From Erythrobacter sp. WG (GTDB taxonomy: Bacteria > Pseudomonadota > Alphaproteobacteria > Sphingomonadales > Sphingomonadaceae), in assembly GCF_026586795.1 (NCBI RefSeq), contig NZ_JAPFGY010000009.1, positions 39,270-103,269 on the forward strand: 64,000 nt of DNA. The letters are read 5' to 3'. The position numbers and the translations under genes were made by a program. The notes under the pieces are model-generated. The model saw only the letters and a list, made by a program, of their open reading frames with translations. It did no database searches and was not told the origin of the DNA. Positions 7,881 through 15,957 of this stretch are shown here, piece by piece. Within the stretch, counting starts at the first letter, position 1. Every line of letters starts with the position of its first letter.

Positions 7881-9212
7881 ATGGATCGCAAGCTCACCCT
7901 CTACATCCTGATCGGCATGGTGCTCGGCGTCCTAGTCGGCCAGGCGCTGAACACCACGCTTCCCGCCGACGTCATCAAGTCCGACGTCGCGCCGTGGCTG
8001 AAGCTGCTGTCCGACATCTTCTTGAACCTCATCAAGATGCTGGTCGCCCCGCTGGTGCTTTCCACCATCGTGGTCGGCATCGCCCACATGGGCGACAGCG
8101 CCGCGCTGGGCCGGATCGGGGTGCGGGCGCTCACCTGGTTCATCACCGCCAGCCTCATCTCGATCGGGCTCGGGCTGCTCCTGGTCAATGTCTTCCAGCC
8201 GGGCATCGGCGCGCCGATCCCGGACGTCGCGGCCGCCACGGCTGCGGTCGGCGAGGTCAAGGAGCTGAAGGCGACCGACTTCATCCTCTCGATCTTCCCC
8301 AAGAACGCGGTCGAGGCGCTGGCGACCAACAACATCCTGCAAATCCTCGTCTTCGCGATCTTCGCCGGCGTCGCCCTATCGGCGATCGGCGAGCGGGGGC
8401 AGGCGCTCGTCAAGGGCGCCGATGCGCTGGCCGAGATGATGCTGCAAGTGACCGGCTATGTGATGCGCTATGCGCCTGTCGCGGTGTTCGGCGCGCTCGC
8501 CAACGTGGTCGCGGCGAGCGGCCTTGCGATCCTCGGCACCTACCTCACCTTGCTCACCGAGTTCTATTTCTCGCTGGTGCTGCTGTGGATCATCCTGCTT
8601 TCGGCCGGGGCTGTGTTCCTCGGCAAGCGCATCTGGACGCTGATCCGCTACATCCGCCAGCCGTTGATGATCGCCTTCTCGACCGCGTCCTCCGAAGCCG
8701 CGCTGCCCAAGCTGTTCGAGCAGCTCGACCGCTTCGGCGTGCCGCGCCGCATCTCGGGGTTCATGCTGCCGCTGGGATACAGCTTCAATCTCGACGGCTC
8801 GATGATGTACATGAGCTTCGCGACGATCTTCATCGCGCAGGCTTACGGCATCGAGCTCAGCATCGGCACGCAGATCATGATCCTGCTGACGCTGATGATC
8901 TCGTCGAAGGGCATCGCCGCCGTGCCGCGCGCGTCGCTGGTGGTCATCACCGGGACGCTGGCGATGTTCGGCCTGCCGGTGGAAGGCGTGGCGATCATTC
9001 TCGCCATCGACCAGTTCCTCGACATGGGCCGCACCGCGACCAACGTGGTCGGCAACGCCGTGGCGACGGCGGTCATCACCAAGTGGGAAGGGATGCTCGA
9101 GATCGAGGAGGCCGAGGACATGGACCTCCCCCACGCCCCGGCCCACACCGCCGCCGATGGCCGCGCGGGGCTGGAACTCGATCCGAGCAACTTCGAGGAA
9201 GGCAAGGGCTGA
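7881..9212 (+). CDS. Dicarboxylate/amino-acid:cation symporter (DAACS, GltP/DctA-like)
   Basis: Secondary transporter of 443 residues with the glutamate-transporter fold. The hairpin loop motif (AFSTASSEAALPKLFEQ), the unwound TM7 region (SFNLDGSMMYMSFATIF), the HP2 stretch (SSKGIAAVPRASLVV) and the TM8 motif (MGRTATNVVGNAVATAVI) are all present. It imports C4-dicarboxylates, glutamate or aspartate with protons or sodium; sequence alone does not separate these. It sits 33 bases after dapE on the same strand. ATG 7881 has a weak purine-rich site (GGAGAG) upstream. Confidence 0.94.
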   Translation: MDRKLTLYILIGMVLGVLVGQALNTTLPADVIKSDVAPWLKLLSDIFLNLIKMLVAPLVLSTIVVGIAHMGDSAALGRIGVRALTWFITASLISIGLGLLLVNVFQPGIGAPIPDVAAATAAVGEVKELKATDFILSIFPKNAVEALATNNILQILVFAIFAGVALSAIGERGQALVKGADALAEMMLQVTGYVMRYAPVAVFGALANVVAASGLAILGTYLTLLTEFYFSLVLLWIILLSAGAVFLGKRIWTLIRYIRQPLMIAFSTASSEAALPKLFEQLDRFGVPRRISGFMLPLGYSFNLDGSMMYMSFATIFIAQAYGIELSIGTQIMILLTLMISSKGIAAVPRASLVVITGTLAMFGLPVEGVAIILAIDQFLDMGRTATNVVGNAVATAVITKWEGMLEIEEAEDMDLPHAPAHTAADGRAGLELDPSNFEEGKG

Positions 9213-9241
9213 GGCCGCCGCCGCCGGGAGGGCCGCGCCGC

Positions 9242-9757
9242 GTGAGGCGCTGGCCGACCCGCCATCCGGGACCGGCGGCCTATTCCCCCTGCGGGCGATA
9301 TCGCTACCGGCTCGAACGGATCATGGGGCCGGGGCCGATGCTGGCCATCGTGATGATGAACCCGTCCGAGGCGACCGAGGAATTCGACGACCCGACCATC
9401 GCGAGCGTGCAGACCCTGTGCGCGCGGCTCGGCTTCGGGCGGGCTATCGTCGGCAACCTCTTCGCCTGGCGCTCGCCGCAGGTGGCGCGGCTGGCGGAGG
9501 TTGCGGATCCCGTCGGGCCGGAAAATGATGCGCACCTCGCCGCGATGGCCGCAGAGGCGGACGTGATCGCCGTCGCCTGGGGGGCGGCCACCAAGCACCC
9601 GAAGAGCCATCCGGATCGCTGGCGCGAGGTCGCCCGCATTCTGGAGAGCGCGGGCAAGCCGCTCCATTGCCTCACCCACTTGAAGGGCGATCATCCCCGC
9701 CACCCGCAGATCCTGATCCACGAAACGCCGCTGCCGCGCTGGCGACGGCCGGCTTGA
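9242..9757 (+). CDS. DUF1643 family protein
   Basis: About 171 residues matching the DUF1643 pattern: PAAYSPCGRYRYRLER near the start, the signature MMNPSEATEEFDDPTI, GFGRAIVGNLFAWRS and AWGAATK further on. The molecular function of this family is not established. The start is uncertain. GTG 9242 is used, with GGGAGG about 10 bases upstream, because it captures the conserved N-terminal block. It follows the symporter gene by 29 bases. Confidence 0.82.
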   Translation: MRRWPTRHPGPAAYSPCGRYRYRLERIMGPGPMLAIVMMNPSEATEEFDDPTIASVQTLCARLGFGRAIVGNLFAWRSPQVARLAEVADPVGPENDAHLAAMAAEADVIAVAWGAATKHPKSHPDRWREVARILESAGKPLHCLTHLKGDHPRHPQILIHETPLPRWRRPA

Positions 9758-9823
9758 CGATCCGGCAAAACGCGGCATCCTCATGCGCGGGAGATCAGGG
9801 AAATTATTCCGGGGGGACAGGGG

Positions 9824-10540
9824 ATGGAGCTCGATCCTTACGCAGAGCGGCGAAGCAATTGGCTGGAGGTCGAGACGGGTAAACCCGGGCAGTCGATCGA
9901 TCGTCTCGCAAGCGCCAACGTGGCGGTTATCGTGCGTGAAGGCTGCACGGCCAAGGCAGGTCCCGGGGGCCTCGCCTACGCTGGAGCCAAGGGTAATGCG
10001 ACAAGCCTCGCCAAGGTGGAACGTTACGGCGTCGCCATATGCGGGAACGAGGGCACAGCGGAAGGCGGTGCCGGCTGCGTCGTGTTCGCTTACGATGGCG
10101 GGACAGCCACGGGCGGCGATGGGGCTGTCGCGATCGCACGGCGCGGGGGCGGCGGGGCTTCATGCGGTGTGCACGGGATCGCGAGCGCGCTTGACGCCAA
10201 CGCCACGGCAACGAGGCCGGCTTCGGTCGCAATCGTGCGGCGGCAGAATGGCGGCAAGGGCGGGGCTCAGGTCGTCGCGCAGGTCGAATCCGGCGGCGTC
10301 GCCATCGCGCGCGACTATCTCCCCAAAGCACTAAGACCCGCATTGGCCAAGGCAGCGGCGGGCGCAATTGCCATCGCCTTCGAGAACAACCTTGTGTGGG
10401 GCGAGGTCGGGGCGCTGCTGGTGGGCACCTATGTCGCAGGCGGTCAGACGCGCTTCGTGGCCGCCATGGTCGATGGCAAGGAGATCAGGGCTCGCACCCC
10501 GTACAGGGTCGACGAGAACGGGCGCTTCGTCACCGCCTGA
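9824..10540 (+). CDS. Unknown Gly/Ala-rich protein with beta-helix-like internal repeats
   Basis: A 238-residue protein that I do not recognise as a named family. There is no signal peptide or membrane segment. Residues about 30-165 contain irregular repeats of 15-25 residues with the theme small-residue/aliphatic alternation plus Gly-rich turns (ANVAVIVREG, GGLAYAGAKG, GVAICGNEG, GCVVFAYDGG, GAVAIARRGG, GGVAIARDY). This pattern resembles beta-solenoid coils. The last 70 residues (NNLVWGEVGALLVGTYVAGG) look like a separate small domain. It has its own purine-rich ribosome site and is flanked by unrelated genes. A solenoid or phage/effector-type structural role is speculation. Confidence 0.75.
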   Translation: MELDPYAERRSNWLEVETGKPGQSIDRLASANVAVIVREGCTAKAGPGGLAYAGAKGNATSLAKVERYGVAICGNEGTAEGGAGCVVFAYDGGTATGGDGAVAIARRGGGGASCGVHGIASALDANATATRPASVAIVRRQNGGKGGAQVVAQVESGGVAIARDYLPKALRPALAKAAAGAIAIAFENNLVWGEVGALLVGTYVAGGQTRFVAAMVDGKEIRARTPYRVDENGRFVTA

Positions 10541-10546
10541 CAGGCG

Positions 10547-10969
10547 TCATCCCTTCGAGGTCTTCGCGTAGCTGACCGGCACGAAATCGCCGAGCGAGCA
10601 GCCGGCGCCGCGCTGGAAGTTGCCGCCGAAGTTCTGCAGCACATAGACGATCTGCGGCCGGCACAGCTGATCAATCGATGTCTCGTAGGTGATCGATCGT
10701 TCGAAGCCGAGGCCCGGGCAGCGATCGCGCAGCGTGTTGCGGTAGACCTTGCCGCCCAGCATCTCGAAATCGATCACCCGGTCCGAACGCACCACCGTGT
10801 TGCGCACTTGTGAGCGGTTGATGCAGCTTTCGCCCGGCCCGAGCACGGTGACTGCGGGTGTCCTCGCGCCCTCTGCCTGCGCGCGCGCGGCATCGGCGGC
10901 GGGGTCCGGGGCGCAGGCCGCAATGGCGAAGAGGCTGAAGGGAGCAAGAGCGAGGAAGCGCGTGGTCAT
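10547..10969 (-). CDS. Small lipoprotein (DUF6491-like, tentative)
   Basis: A 140-residue exported protein. The N-terminus is a lipoprotein signal ending in AIAAC (lipobox), which leaves a mature protein of about 120 residues with four more cysteines (ESCINRS, RDRCPG, LCRPQ, GAGCSLG). Those cysteines are spaced as expected for two disulfides in the periplasm. The arrangement resembles small sphingomonad lipoproteins labelled DUF6491, but that match is from memory and not certain. The function is unknown. ATG 10969 is chosen because it begins the signal peptide. It ends 6 bases from the opposing unknown gene. Confidence 0.8.
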   Translation of the reverse strand: MTTRFLALAPFSLFAIAACAPDPAADAARAQAEGARTPAVTVLGPGESCINRSQVRNTVVRSDRVIDFEMLGGKVYRNTLRDRCPGLGFERSITYETSIDQLCRPQIVYVLQNFGGNFQRGAGCSLGDFVPVSYAKTSKG

Positions 10970-11024
10970 GGCGAGACTCTCCACCTGATCGGCCCGATGA
11001 TCCGCCCGCCGCTTGAACCGCGCC

Positions 11025-11702
11025 TTAATCCACGCTGGCATCACCCGTTGCGGCGCGGCCCTTCGGCGGTGCGAGCACCTTCTTGCGGAAGCTGCACAGG
11101 TCCGCGACCTTGCATCGCCAGCACTCCGGCGTCCTCGCCTTGCAGACATAGCGCCCGTGCAGGATCAACCAGTGGTGTGCATGGAGGCGGAAGGGCTGGG
11201 GGACGCGCCTTTCCAGCTTTGCCTCGACATGATCGGGGGTCTTGCCCTTGGCGAGCCCGGTGCGGTTGCCAACCCGGAAGATGTGGGTGTCGACCGCGAA
11301 GGTCTCCTGCCCGAACCAGCAGTTGAGCACCACGTTGGCGGTCTTGCGCCCGACGCCCGGCAGCCGGACGAGGTCCTCGCGGGTCGCCGGCACCGCGCCG
11401 CCATATTCCTCCACCAGCAGCCGCGAGAGAGCGATGACGTTCTTGGCCTTGGAATTGAACAGGCCGATGGTCTTGATGTGCTCCTTCAATCCCTCCTCGC
11501 CGAGCGCCAGCATCTGCTGCGGCGTTTCGACCTTGGCGAACAGCGCCCGCGTGGCCTTGTTCACGCCGACGTCGGTCGCCTGCGCGCTCAGCGCCACCGC
11601 CACGACGAGCTGGTAGGCATTGCCGTATTCGAGTTCGGTGCGCGGCGCCGGATCGTCCTCGGCGAGGCGGCGGAAGAACTCGAAAATCTGGTCGCGGGTC
11701 AT
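11025..11702 (-). CDS. nth: Endonuclease III
   Basis: Bifunctional DNA glycosylase/AP lyase for oxidised pyrimidines in base excision repair; 225 residues. The helix-hairpin-helix is LPGVGRKTANVVL with the catalytic Lys, and the catalytic Asp follows in VDTHIFRV. The C-terminal [4Fe-4S] loop has the exact C-x6-C-x2-C-x5-C spacing (CKARTPECWRCKVADLC). A short basic tail follows. It lies directly downstream (3 bases) of the Mrr-type gene on the same strand, so the acquired gene may be read into nth. Confidence 0.97.
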   Translation of the reverse strand: MTRDQIFEFFRRLAEDDPAPRTELEYGNAYQLVVAVALSAQATDVGVNKATRALFAKVETPQQMLALGEEGLKEHIKTIGLFNSKAKNVIALSRLLVEEYGGAVPATREDLVRLPGVGRKTANVVLNCWFGQETFAVDTHIFRVGNRTGLAKGKTPDHVEAKLERRVPQPFRLHAHHWLILHGRYVCKARTPECWRCKVADLCSFRKKVLAPPKGRAATGDASVD

Positions 11703-11705
11703 GGC

Positions 11706-12605
11706 TCAGACGCTATTGAACCAGTCAGCGTCGACGATGACGCGCTCAATCATCTCCGTCGACACGCCTAACCGATTCTCTTTCAACAAGTCGCAAAGTC
11801 GATCTCCGTCTATAAGGTCGATGGCGATAGCTCCATCTCTCGTAGCCTCATCAGATGCTTGGCTGGTAAAGTGGCCCGTTGTGATGAACAGCCCTTTGTC
11901 GGCACGCCCTTGGACCGCGCCGCGAAAGTCTCGAATTTCCTTCGATCCGACGCTTCCGATCCAGCGCTTGCACTGAAAGTAGACTTGGAACGAAACTAAG
12001 TTCACACGCAGAACACCAAGTCCGTCTATACCACCATCATTTGACTTCCCGCGTACTTCTACCTTCGTAAAGCCTGCTTCACGCAGCAAGCGCTGCGAAA
12101 GGCGTTCGAATGCGCTGGGGTGCATCGCTCCCAATACAGTTAGGAGCTTTCCTTTCCAGTCCTCCTCCTCACCCGGCCCTTGATCTTCCAGTTCTTCGAT
12201 GGGCGGAGCAGCATTTTTCTGGGCAAGGCGCTTTAGCCGAGCTTTCTCGCGCTCTTCCAAGCCGACTTGGTCGTAAATCGCTTGCGTTTCTTTGACCGAA
12301 CGAATGCCTTGGCCTTGATCCGTAAGCGCCCATACACCACGAGCTGAATTCTCGATCGCGCCGCCTCGGCGGAGGTATGTCCTTGCCCAAGCGAGATAGT
12401 AGTTAACGCGCGGACGATTGTCAGATCCCTTCATCTGGTAGGATTGTTCAATCTCGGTGACGCCTTCAAGCTCTACAACTCTTTCGTCGAGCTCTTGGAT
12501 CGTTGCCGATCCGCCTAGATCTTTGAGCGCTTCGATGACAGCCAACATCATTCCGGGCAGATATGGCAATGATTCTTCATCGACTTCGAACCTGCGACCC
12601 ATCAT
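11706..12605 (-). CDS. mrr: Mrr-family type IV restriction endonuclease
   Basis: A 299-residue protein with two Mrr parts. Residues about 10-115 are the winged-helix Mrr N-terminal domain (LPGMMLAVIEALKDLGG, VNYYLAWARTYLRRGGAI). Residues about 155-285 are the PD-(D/E)xK catalytic domain with GFTKVEVRGKSNDGGIDG and the QxK motif in YFQCKRW, followed by IRDFRGAVQGRADKGLFITTG. These enzymes cut DNA carrying foreign methylation. Base composition is visibly lower in GC than all neighbours, and no methyltransferase is adjacent, consistent with horizontal acquisition and a type IV role. Two adjacent ATGs make the start ambiguous by one codon. Confidence 0.9.
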   Translation of the reverse strand: MMGRRFEVDEESLPYLPGMMLAVIEALKDLGGSATIQELDERVVELEGVTEIEQSYQMKGSDNRPRVNYYLAWARTYLRRGGAIENSARGVWALTDQGQGIRSVKETQAIYDQVGLEEREKARLKRLAQKNAAPPIEELEDQGPGEEEDWKGKLLTVLGAMHPSAFERLSQRLLREAGFTKVEVRGKSNDGGIDGLGVLRVNLVSFQVYFQCKRWIGSVGSKEIRDFRGAVQGRADKGLFITTGHFTSQASDEATRDGAIAIDLIDGDRLCDLLKENRLGVSTEMIERVIVDADWFNSV

Positions 12606-12619
12606 TGACTTTCCCTAAA

Positions 12620-13348
12620 TCACAACCCCAGTACGTCATTCATCGTGTAGCGGCCCGGGCTTTGGCCGACGAGCCACTCCGCCGCCTTCACCGCGCCGCG
12701 CGCGAAGATCATGCGATTTTCCGCCGAGTGCGACAGCACGAGGCGCTCCTCGCTTCCGGCGAAGATCACCGAATGCTCGCCCGCCACGGTGCCGCCGCGC
12801 AGGGTGGCAAAGCCGATCGCGCCCTCCTTGCGCGCGCCCGTCATGCCGTGGCGGCCGCTCTCCATGTTGTCCGCGAGCGCGATGCCGCGGCCTGCCGCCG
12901 CCGCCTCGCCGAGCAGCTTGGCGGTGCCCGAGGGGGCATCGACCTTCATGCGGTGGTGCATCTCGAGCACCTCGATGTCCCAGTCGCTCCCGAGCCGCGC
13001 CGCCGCCTCGCGCACGAGGTGGGCCAGAAGGGTGACCCCGAGCGAGAAATTGCCCGATTGCAGCACGGGCACGGCGCCCGCCGATTCGTCCAGAAGCGCG
13101 AAGTGCGCGGCCTCCAGCCCCGTGGTTCCGACCAGGATCGGCTTGCCCGCTTCCCGCGCTGCGGCAAGGCTGTCGGCGAGCGCGGCAGGTGCCGAGAAGT
13201 CGATCAGCACATCGCAACCGCCGGCGTGCGGCGCGAGGCTCTCGCCGGCATCGATCCCGACCGCGAGCACGTGCCCGGCATCGGCGATTGCGGCCTCCAG
13301 CGCGCGGCCCATCCGGCCCTTGTGCCCGATCACCCCGAATTGCAGCAT
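12620..13348 (-). CDS. dapB: 4-hydroxy-tetrahydrodipicolinate reductase
   Basis: Diaminopimelate/lysine pathway reductase of 242 residues. The NAD(P)H-binding loop is FGVIGHKGRMGRALE, substrate-side motifs are LVGTTGLEAAHF and the catalytic EMHHRMKVDAPSGTAKLLGE, and the C-terminal GRYTMNDVLGL is typical. ATG 13348 is preferred over an in-frame TTG 9 bases upstream because GGGGAA lies about 9 bases before it. It is transcribed away from the sirtuin gene, and a palindromic repeat fills the gap. The Mrr gene follows 14 bases downstream. Confidence 0.96.
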   Translation of the reverse strand: MLQFGVIGHKGRMGRALEAAIADAGHVLAVGIDAGESLAPHAGGCDVLIDFSAPAALADSLAAAREAGKPILVGTTGLEAAHFALLDESAGAVPVLQSGNFSLGVTLLAHLVREAAARLGSDWDIEVLEMHHRMKVDAPSGTAKLLGEAAAAGRGIALADNMESGRHGMTGARKEGAIGFATLRGGTVAGEHSVIFAGSEERLVLSHSAENRMIFARGAVKAAEWLVGQSPGRYTMNDVLGL

Positions 13349-13362
13349 CTTCGCCAATTCCC

Positions 13363-13472
13363 CGTTCGTCCTGAGCTTGTCGAAGGACCGTCTTTCCTTC
13401 TACCCCCTTTGAAGAAACGGCAGGGCTTCGACAAGCAGGCCCTGAACCCGACGAAGGGCTCCGCCCGAACGG
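13363..13472. repeat. Sphingomonad-type palindromic repeat pair
   Basis: Two arms in inverted orientation: CGTTCGTCCTGAGCTTGTCG with its continuation, and a second arm from about 13419 containing CTTCGACAAGC and CCTGAAC. Together they can fold into a long imperfect hairpin. The sequence CTGAGCTTGTCGAAGGAC is, from general knowledge, a frequent dispersed element in sphingomonad genomes. It occupies the dapB-sirtuin gap, and its right end (CGAACGGAG) supplies the purine-rich ribosome site of the sirtuin gene. Confidence 0.7.
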
Positions 13473-13480
13473 AGTGGGAT

Positions 13481-14197
13481 TTGAGCGCAAGCGCGAACAG
13501 CATCGTCATCCTCACCGGCGCCGGGATTTCGGCGGAGAGCGGGATCGACACTTTCCGCTCGGCCGGGGGGCTGTGGGAGCAGCACCGCGTCGAGGACGTC
13601 GCCACGCCCGAAGGCTTCGCGCGCGATCCCCATCTCGTGCTCGGCTTCTACGATATGCGGCGTGCGGCGCTCGCCGGGGTGGAGCCCAACCCGGCGCACG
13701 TGGCGCTCGCGAGGCTGGAGCGAGAATTTGCGGGCGAATTGCTGCTCGTAACGCAAAACGTCGACGACCTCCACGAACGCGGCGGTGCGGCGCGGGTGCT
13801 GCACATGCATGGCGAGCTCAAGAGCGCCCTGTGCAGCGCCTGCGGGATGCGCTCGCGCTGGGAGGCGCCGCTCATCGACCGCCCGCCGTGCCCGGTCTGC
13901 CAGGCCCGCCATCTGCGTCCCGACGTCGTGTGGTTCGGCGAGATGCCCTACCGGATGGAAACGATCTACGCGGCGCTCGAGACGTGCGACCTCTTCGTCA
14001 GTATCGGCACGAGCGGCGCGGTCTATCCTGCCGCCGGCTTCGTCGCCGAGGCGCGTGCCAACGGGGCGCGCACGCTCGAGCTCAATCTCGAGCCCTCGGA
14101 AGGCTCGCGCCTGTTCCATGAGAGCCGCCTCGGCCCGGCGAGCGCGCTGGTGCCCGCCTGGGTCGAGGAGGTGCTCAGTCGGGAGACGTCTGGGTAG
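13481..14197 (+). CDS. cobB: Sir2-family NAD-dependent protein deacylase
   Basis: Sirtuin of 238 residues that removes acyl groups from protein lysines using NAD. The NAD-binding motif is LTGAGISAESGIDTFR, then TQNVDDLHERGG and the catalytic His in LHMHGE. The zinc ribbon has C-x2-C (CSACG) and C-x2-C (CPVCQ), and the FGEMPY and IGTSGAVYPAAGF motifs follow. The start is TTG 13481, 6 bases after GGAG; no ATG or GTG lies in frame just upstream. The 3' end overlaps the opposing small membrane gene by 23 bases. Confidence 0.93.
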   Translation: MSASANSIVILTGAGISAESGIDTFRSAGGLWEQHRVEDVATPEGFARDPHLVLGFYDMRRAALAGVEPNPAHVALARLEREFAGELLLVTQNVDDLHERGGAARVLHMHGELKSALCSACGMRSRWEAPLIDRPPCPVCQARHLRPDVVWFGEMPYRMETIYAALETCDLFVSIGTSGAVYPAAGFVAEARANGARTLELNLEPSEGSRLFHESRLGPASALVPAWVEEVLSRETSG

Positions 14198-14468
14198 TCG
14201 GCGTCGGCGGGTTGGCGCCGCGCTCCTTGCTCCAGCTGCGTCCGCCATCGGTCGGCGCGACGCGATCGGCGGGCAGCGTGCTGTCGGGGTCGGTGGAGCG
14301 CTGATCGCGGACGGCGCGGCCGTCGTCCATGCGCTGCCGATCGGCAACCGCAGCGCCCTCGTGATGGTCCTTGGCCTTCTTGGCGCGCATCCACGAGATG
14401 ATGCCGAACACCAGCACGGCACCGATCGTGAAGAACGCAAGCGCCCCGACGATGTCGAAATTCTGCAT
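14175..14468 (-). CDS. Small single-pass membrane protein, unknown
   Basis: A 97-residue protein starting at ATG 14468, behind a near-perfect ribosome site (AAGGAGG, 7 bases away). Residues about 6-26 form one transmembrane helix (GALAFFTIGAVLVFGIISWM), followed by a basic patch (RAKKAKDHH) and then an unstructured polar tail ending in a Pro/Thr-rich stretch. No family recognised. A promoter-like GGAAC-N16-CGGT lies at a good distance upstream, so it may belong to the general stress regulon. It overlaps the sirtuin gene tail to tail. Confidence 0.72.
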   Translation of the reverse strand: MQNFDIVGALAFFTIGAVLVFGIISWMRAKKAKDHHEGAAVADRQRMDDGRAVRDQRSTDPDSTLPADRVAPTDGGRSWSKERGANPPTPTTQTSPD

Positions 14469-14497
14469 GGGTAGCCTCCTTGGGTGGGGTGAGGCTG

Positions 14498-14522
14498 ACC
14501 GGTTGCGGGCTCGCGATGTTCC
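14498..14522 (-). promoter_or_regulatory. EcfG-like promoter candidate for the small membrane protein
   Basis: Minus strand: GGAAC (14518-14522), a 16-base spacer, then CGGT (14498-14501), one mismatch from the EcfG consensus CGTT. The predicted transcription start would leave a leader of about 20 bases containing the AAGGAGG site, which is good geometry. Confidence 0.45.
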
Positions 14523-14577
14523 GTGTCGCGCACACAAAGCGTGCCGCGCTGTGGCGGGCGCGAGGCAGGACGATGCC

Positions 14578-15345
14578 TCAGGCGCCGCAGGTGCGGCAGG
14601 CAGGATCCTTGGCGATGCGGATCGTGCGCAAGGACGGCTCGAGCCCGTCGAGCACGTGCAGGCGCCCCCAGCCGGGCTCGCCAAGAGTGCTTACGCCTTG
14701 GAGCAGCACCTTCACCGCCTGGAGCGCCGCGAAGGTGCCGGCCCAGCCGGCCATCGCGCCGAGCATCCCGTCGTCCGCGCAGGTGTCGCAATCCTCGGCG
14801 TCGAAGGCATCGCCGACGAAGCAGCGGTAGCAGGCCTCTTCGGCCAAGTGCCCGGCAAAGGCGGCGACCTGGCCCTGGAAGCGGCCCACGGCGGCCGAGA
14901 GCAGCGGGATGCCGGCCGCGACGCAGGCATCCGAGACGGCAAGCCGCGTGGCGAAGTTGTCCGTGCCGTCCAGCACGAGGTCGGCCCCGGCGATCAGGCT
15001 GGCGGCATTGTCCGGCGTGATCCGCGCGTCCGAGACGTCGACCGTGAGGGTGTCGTCGAAGTTCGCGAGCCAGCGCCGCGCCGAGACCGCCTTGCCGTAG
15101 CCCACGTCGCGGGTGGTGAAGATCGTCTGACGCTGGAGGTTGGAAGTCTCGACCACATCATCGTCGACCAGCGCGAAGTGGCCGATCCCGCTCGCCGCGA
15201 GATATTGAAGCGCGGGCGAGCCGATCCCGCCGAGGCCGATCACCGCCACCCGCGATTCGGCAAGGCGCACCTGCCCCGCGCCGCCCACCTCGGGCAGCAC
15301 GATGTGGCGGGCGAAGCGGTCGAGCCGCGCCGGGGACAGGCTCAT
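14578..15345 (-). CDS. HesA/MoeB/ThiF family E1-like adenylyltransferase
   Basis: E1-type enzyme of 255 residues that adenylates the C-terminal Gly-Gly of a ubiquitin-like sulfur carrier (MoaD or ThiS). The nucleotide-binding loop is VIGLGGIGSPALQYL, followed by DDDVVETSNLQRQTIF and LVLDGTDNFATR. Two CxxC pairs bind structural zinc (CYRC near the middle, CRTC at the very end). It starts on the ATGA overlap with the DUF983 gene. No moaD or thiS lies nearby, so the MoeB versus ThiF assignment stays open; MoeB is the more usual reading for this length. Confidence 0.9.
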   Translation of the reverse strand: MSLSPARLDRFARHIVLPEVGGAGQVRLAESRVAVIGLGGIGSPALQYLAASGIGHFALVDDDVVETSNLQRQTIFTTRDVGYGKAVSARRWLANFDDTLTVDVSDARITPDNAASLIAGADLVLDGTDNFATRLAVSDACVAAGIPLLSAAVGRFQGQVAAFAGHLAEEACYRCFVGDAFDAEDCDTCADDGMLGAMAGWAGTFAALQAVKVLLQGVSTLGEPGWGRLHVLDGLEPSLRTIRIAKDPACRTCGA

Positions 15346-15767
15346 TCGCGCAGGTCCTCCGGCACGCGGCGCTCCTGGCGGAAGGCGCCGATGCCCTGCC
15401 ACCACATGAAGGCGATCACCGCGCCCTTGGACGGCTGGAGCATCGCGACGAGCATGACGACCGCGACCGGCAGGGTGATTGCGAGCGTGAGGGCAGCGGA
15501 CAGATGCCACGTCGCGATCATCGCGATCACCACCGGCGCAAGCAGGTGGCCGACCACGAAGATGCCGATATAGGCCGGAAAGTCGTCGGCCCGCTGGAGC
15601 GACCAGTCCTGGCCGCAATGGGCGCAATGATCGACGGGCTTCAGCCACTTAGCGAACAATCGTGCCTCCCCGCAGCGCGGACAGCACCCCTTCGCCCCGC
15701 GCAGGAGGGCGGGAACAGCCGCCGAAGGCAGGTCGACAAGGTCAGGGGAAAGGCGTTCGGAAGCCAT
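15342..15767 (-). CDS. DUF983 membrane protein with zinc ribbon
   Basis: A 141-residue protein. Residues about 25-55 hold two CxxC knuckles (CCPRCGEARLF and CAHCGQDW) typical of DUF983. Two transmembrane helices follow (FVVGHLLAPVVIAMIATW and ALTLAITLPVAVVMLVAM). The C-terminus continues FMWWQGIGAF. DUF983 proteins are often found with cytochrome oxidase assembly genes in alphaproteobacteria, but none are here. It is coupled by a 4-base overlap to the E1-like gene. Downstream of dnaA, about 190 bases of repeat sequence separate them. Confidence 0.87.
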   Translation of the reverse strand: MASERLSPDLVDLPSAAVPALLRGAKGCCPRCGEARLFAKWLKPVDHCAHCGQDWSLQRADDFPAYIGIFVVGHLLAPVVIAMIATWHLSAALTLAITLPVAVVMLVAMLQPSKGAVIAFMWWQGIGAFRQERRVPEDLRE

Positions 15768-15799
15768 GGAAAAGCTGTTTACAGCCTGTGGACCGCCTG

Positions 15800-15827
15800 T
15801 CGACAACCCTGTTGAGGGGGTTGTCGA
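15800..15827. terminator. Inverted repeat downstream of dnaA, upstream of the DUF983 gene
   Basis: Perfect 10-base arms TCGACAACCC / GGGTTGTCGA with an 8-base loop. It lies within the dnaA-DUF983 gap. There is no clear T-tract, so factor-independent termination is uncertain; it could also be a protein site. Confidence 0.4.
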
Positions 15828-15862
15828 AAGTGCGGGGAGAAGGTGGTGAAGTCTTGCCGTTC

Positions 15863-15948
15863 CCACCCCCAAGCCCCTCCCGCAGGCGGGAGGGGAGTTG
15901 GTCGCGCTTCCAATCCCCCTCCCGCCTGCGGGAGGGGTTAGGGGTGGG
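15863..15948. repeat. Nested palindromic repeat after dnaA
   Basis: Two 22-base hairpins (15874-15895 and 15916-15937), each with arms CCCCTCCCGC / GCGGGAGGGG and a 2-base loop. They are set as inverted copies of each other inside outer arms CCCACCCC and GGGGTGGG. The whole can fold as a cruciform. It lies directly after the dnaA stop, and the same hairpin unit recurs at 20.1 kb. Confidence 0.75.
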
Positions 15949-15957
15949 TGCGAAAAA

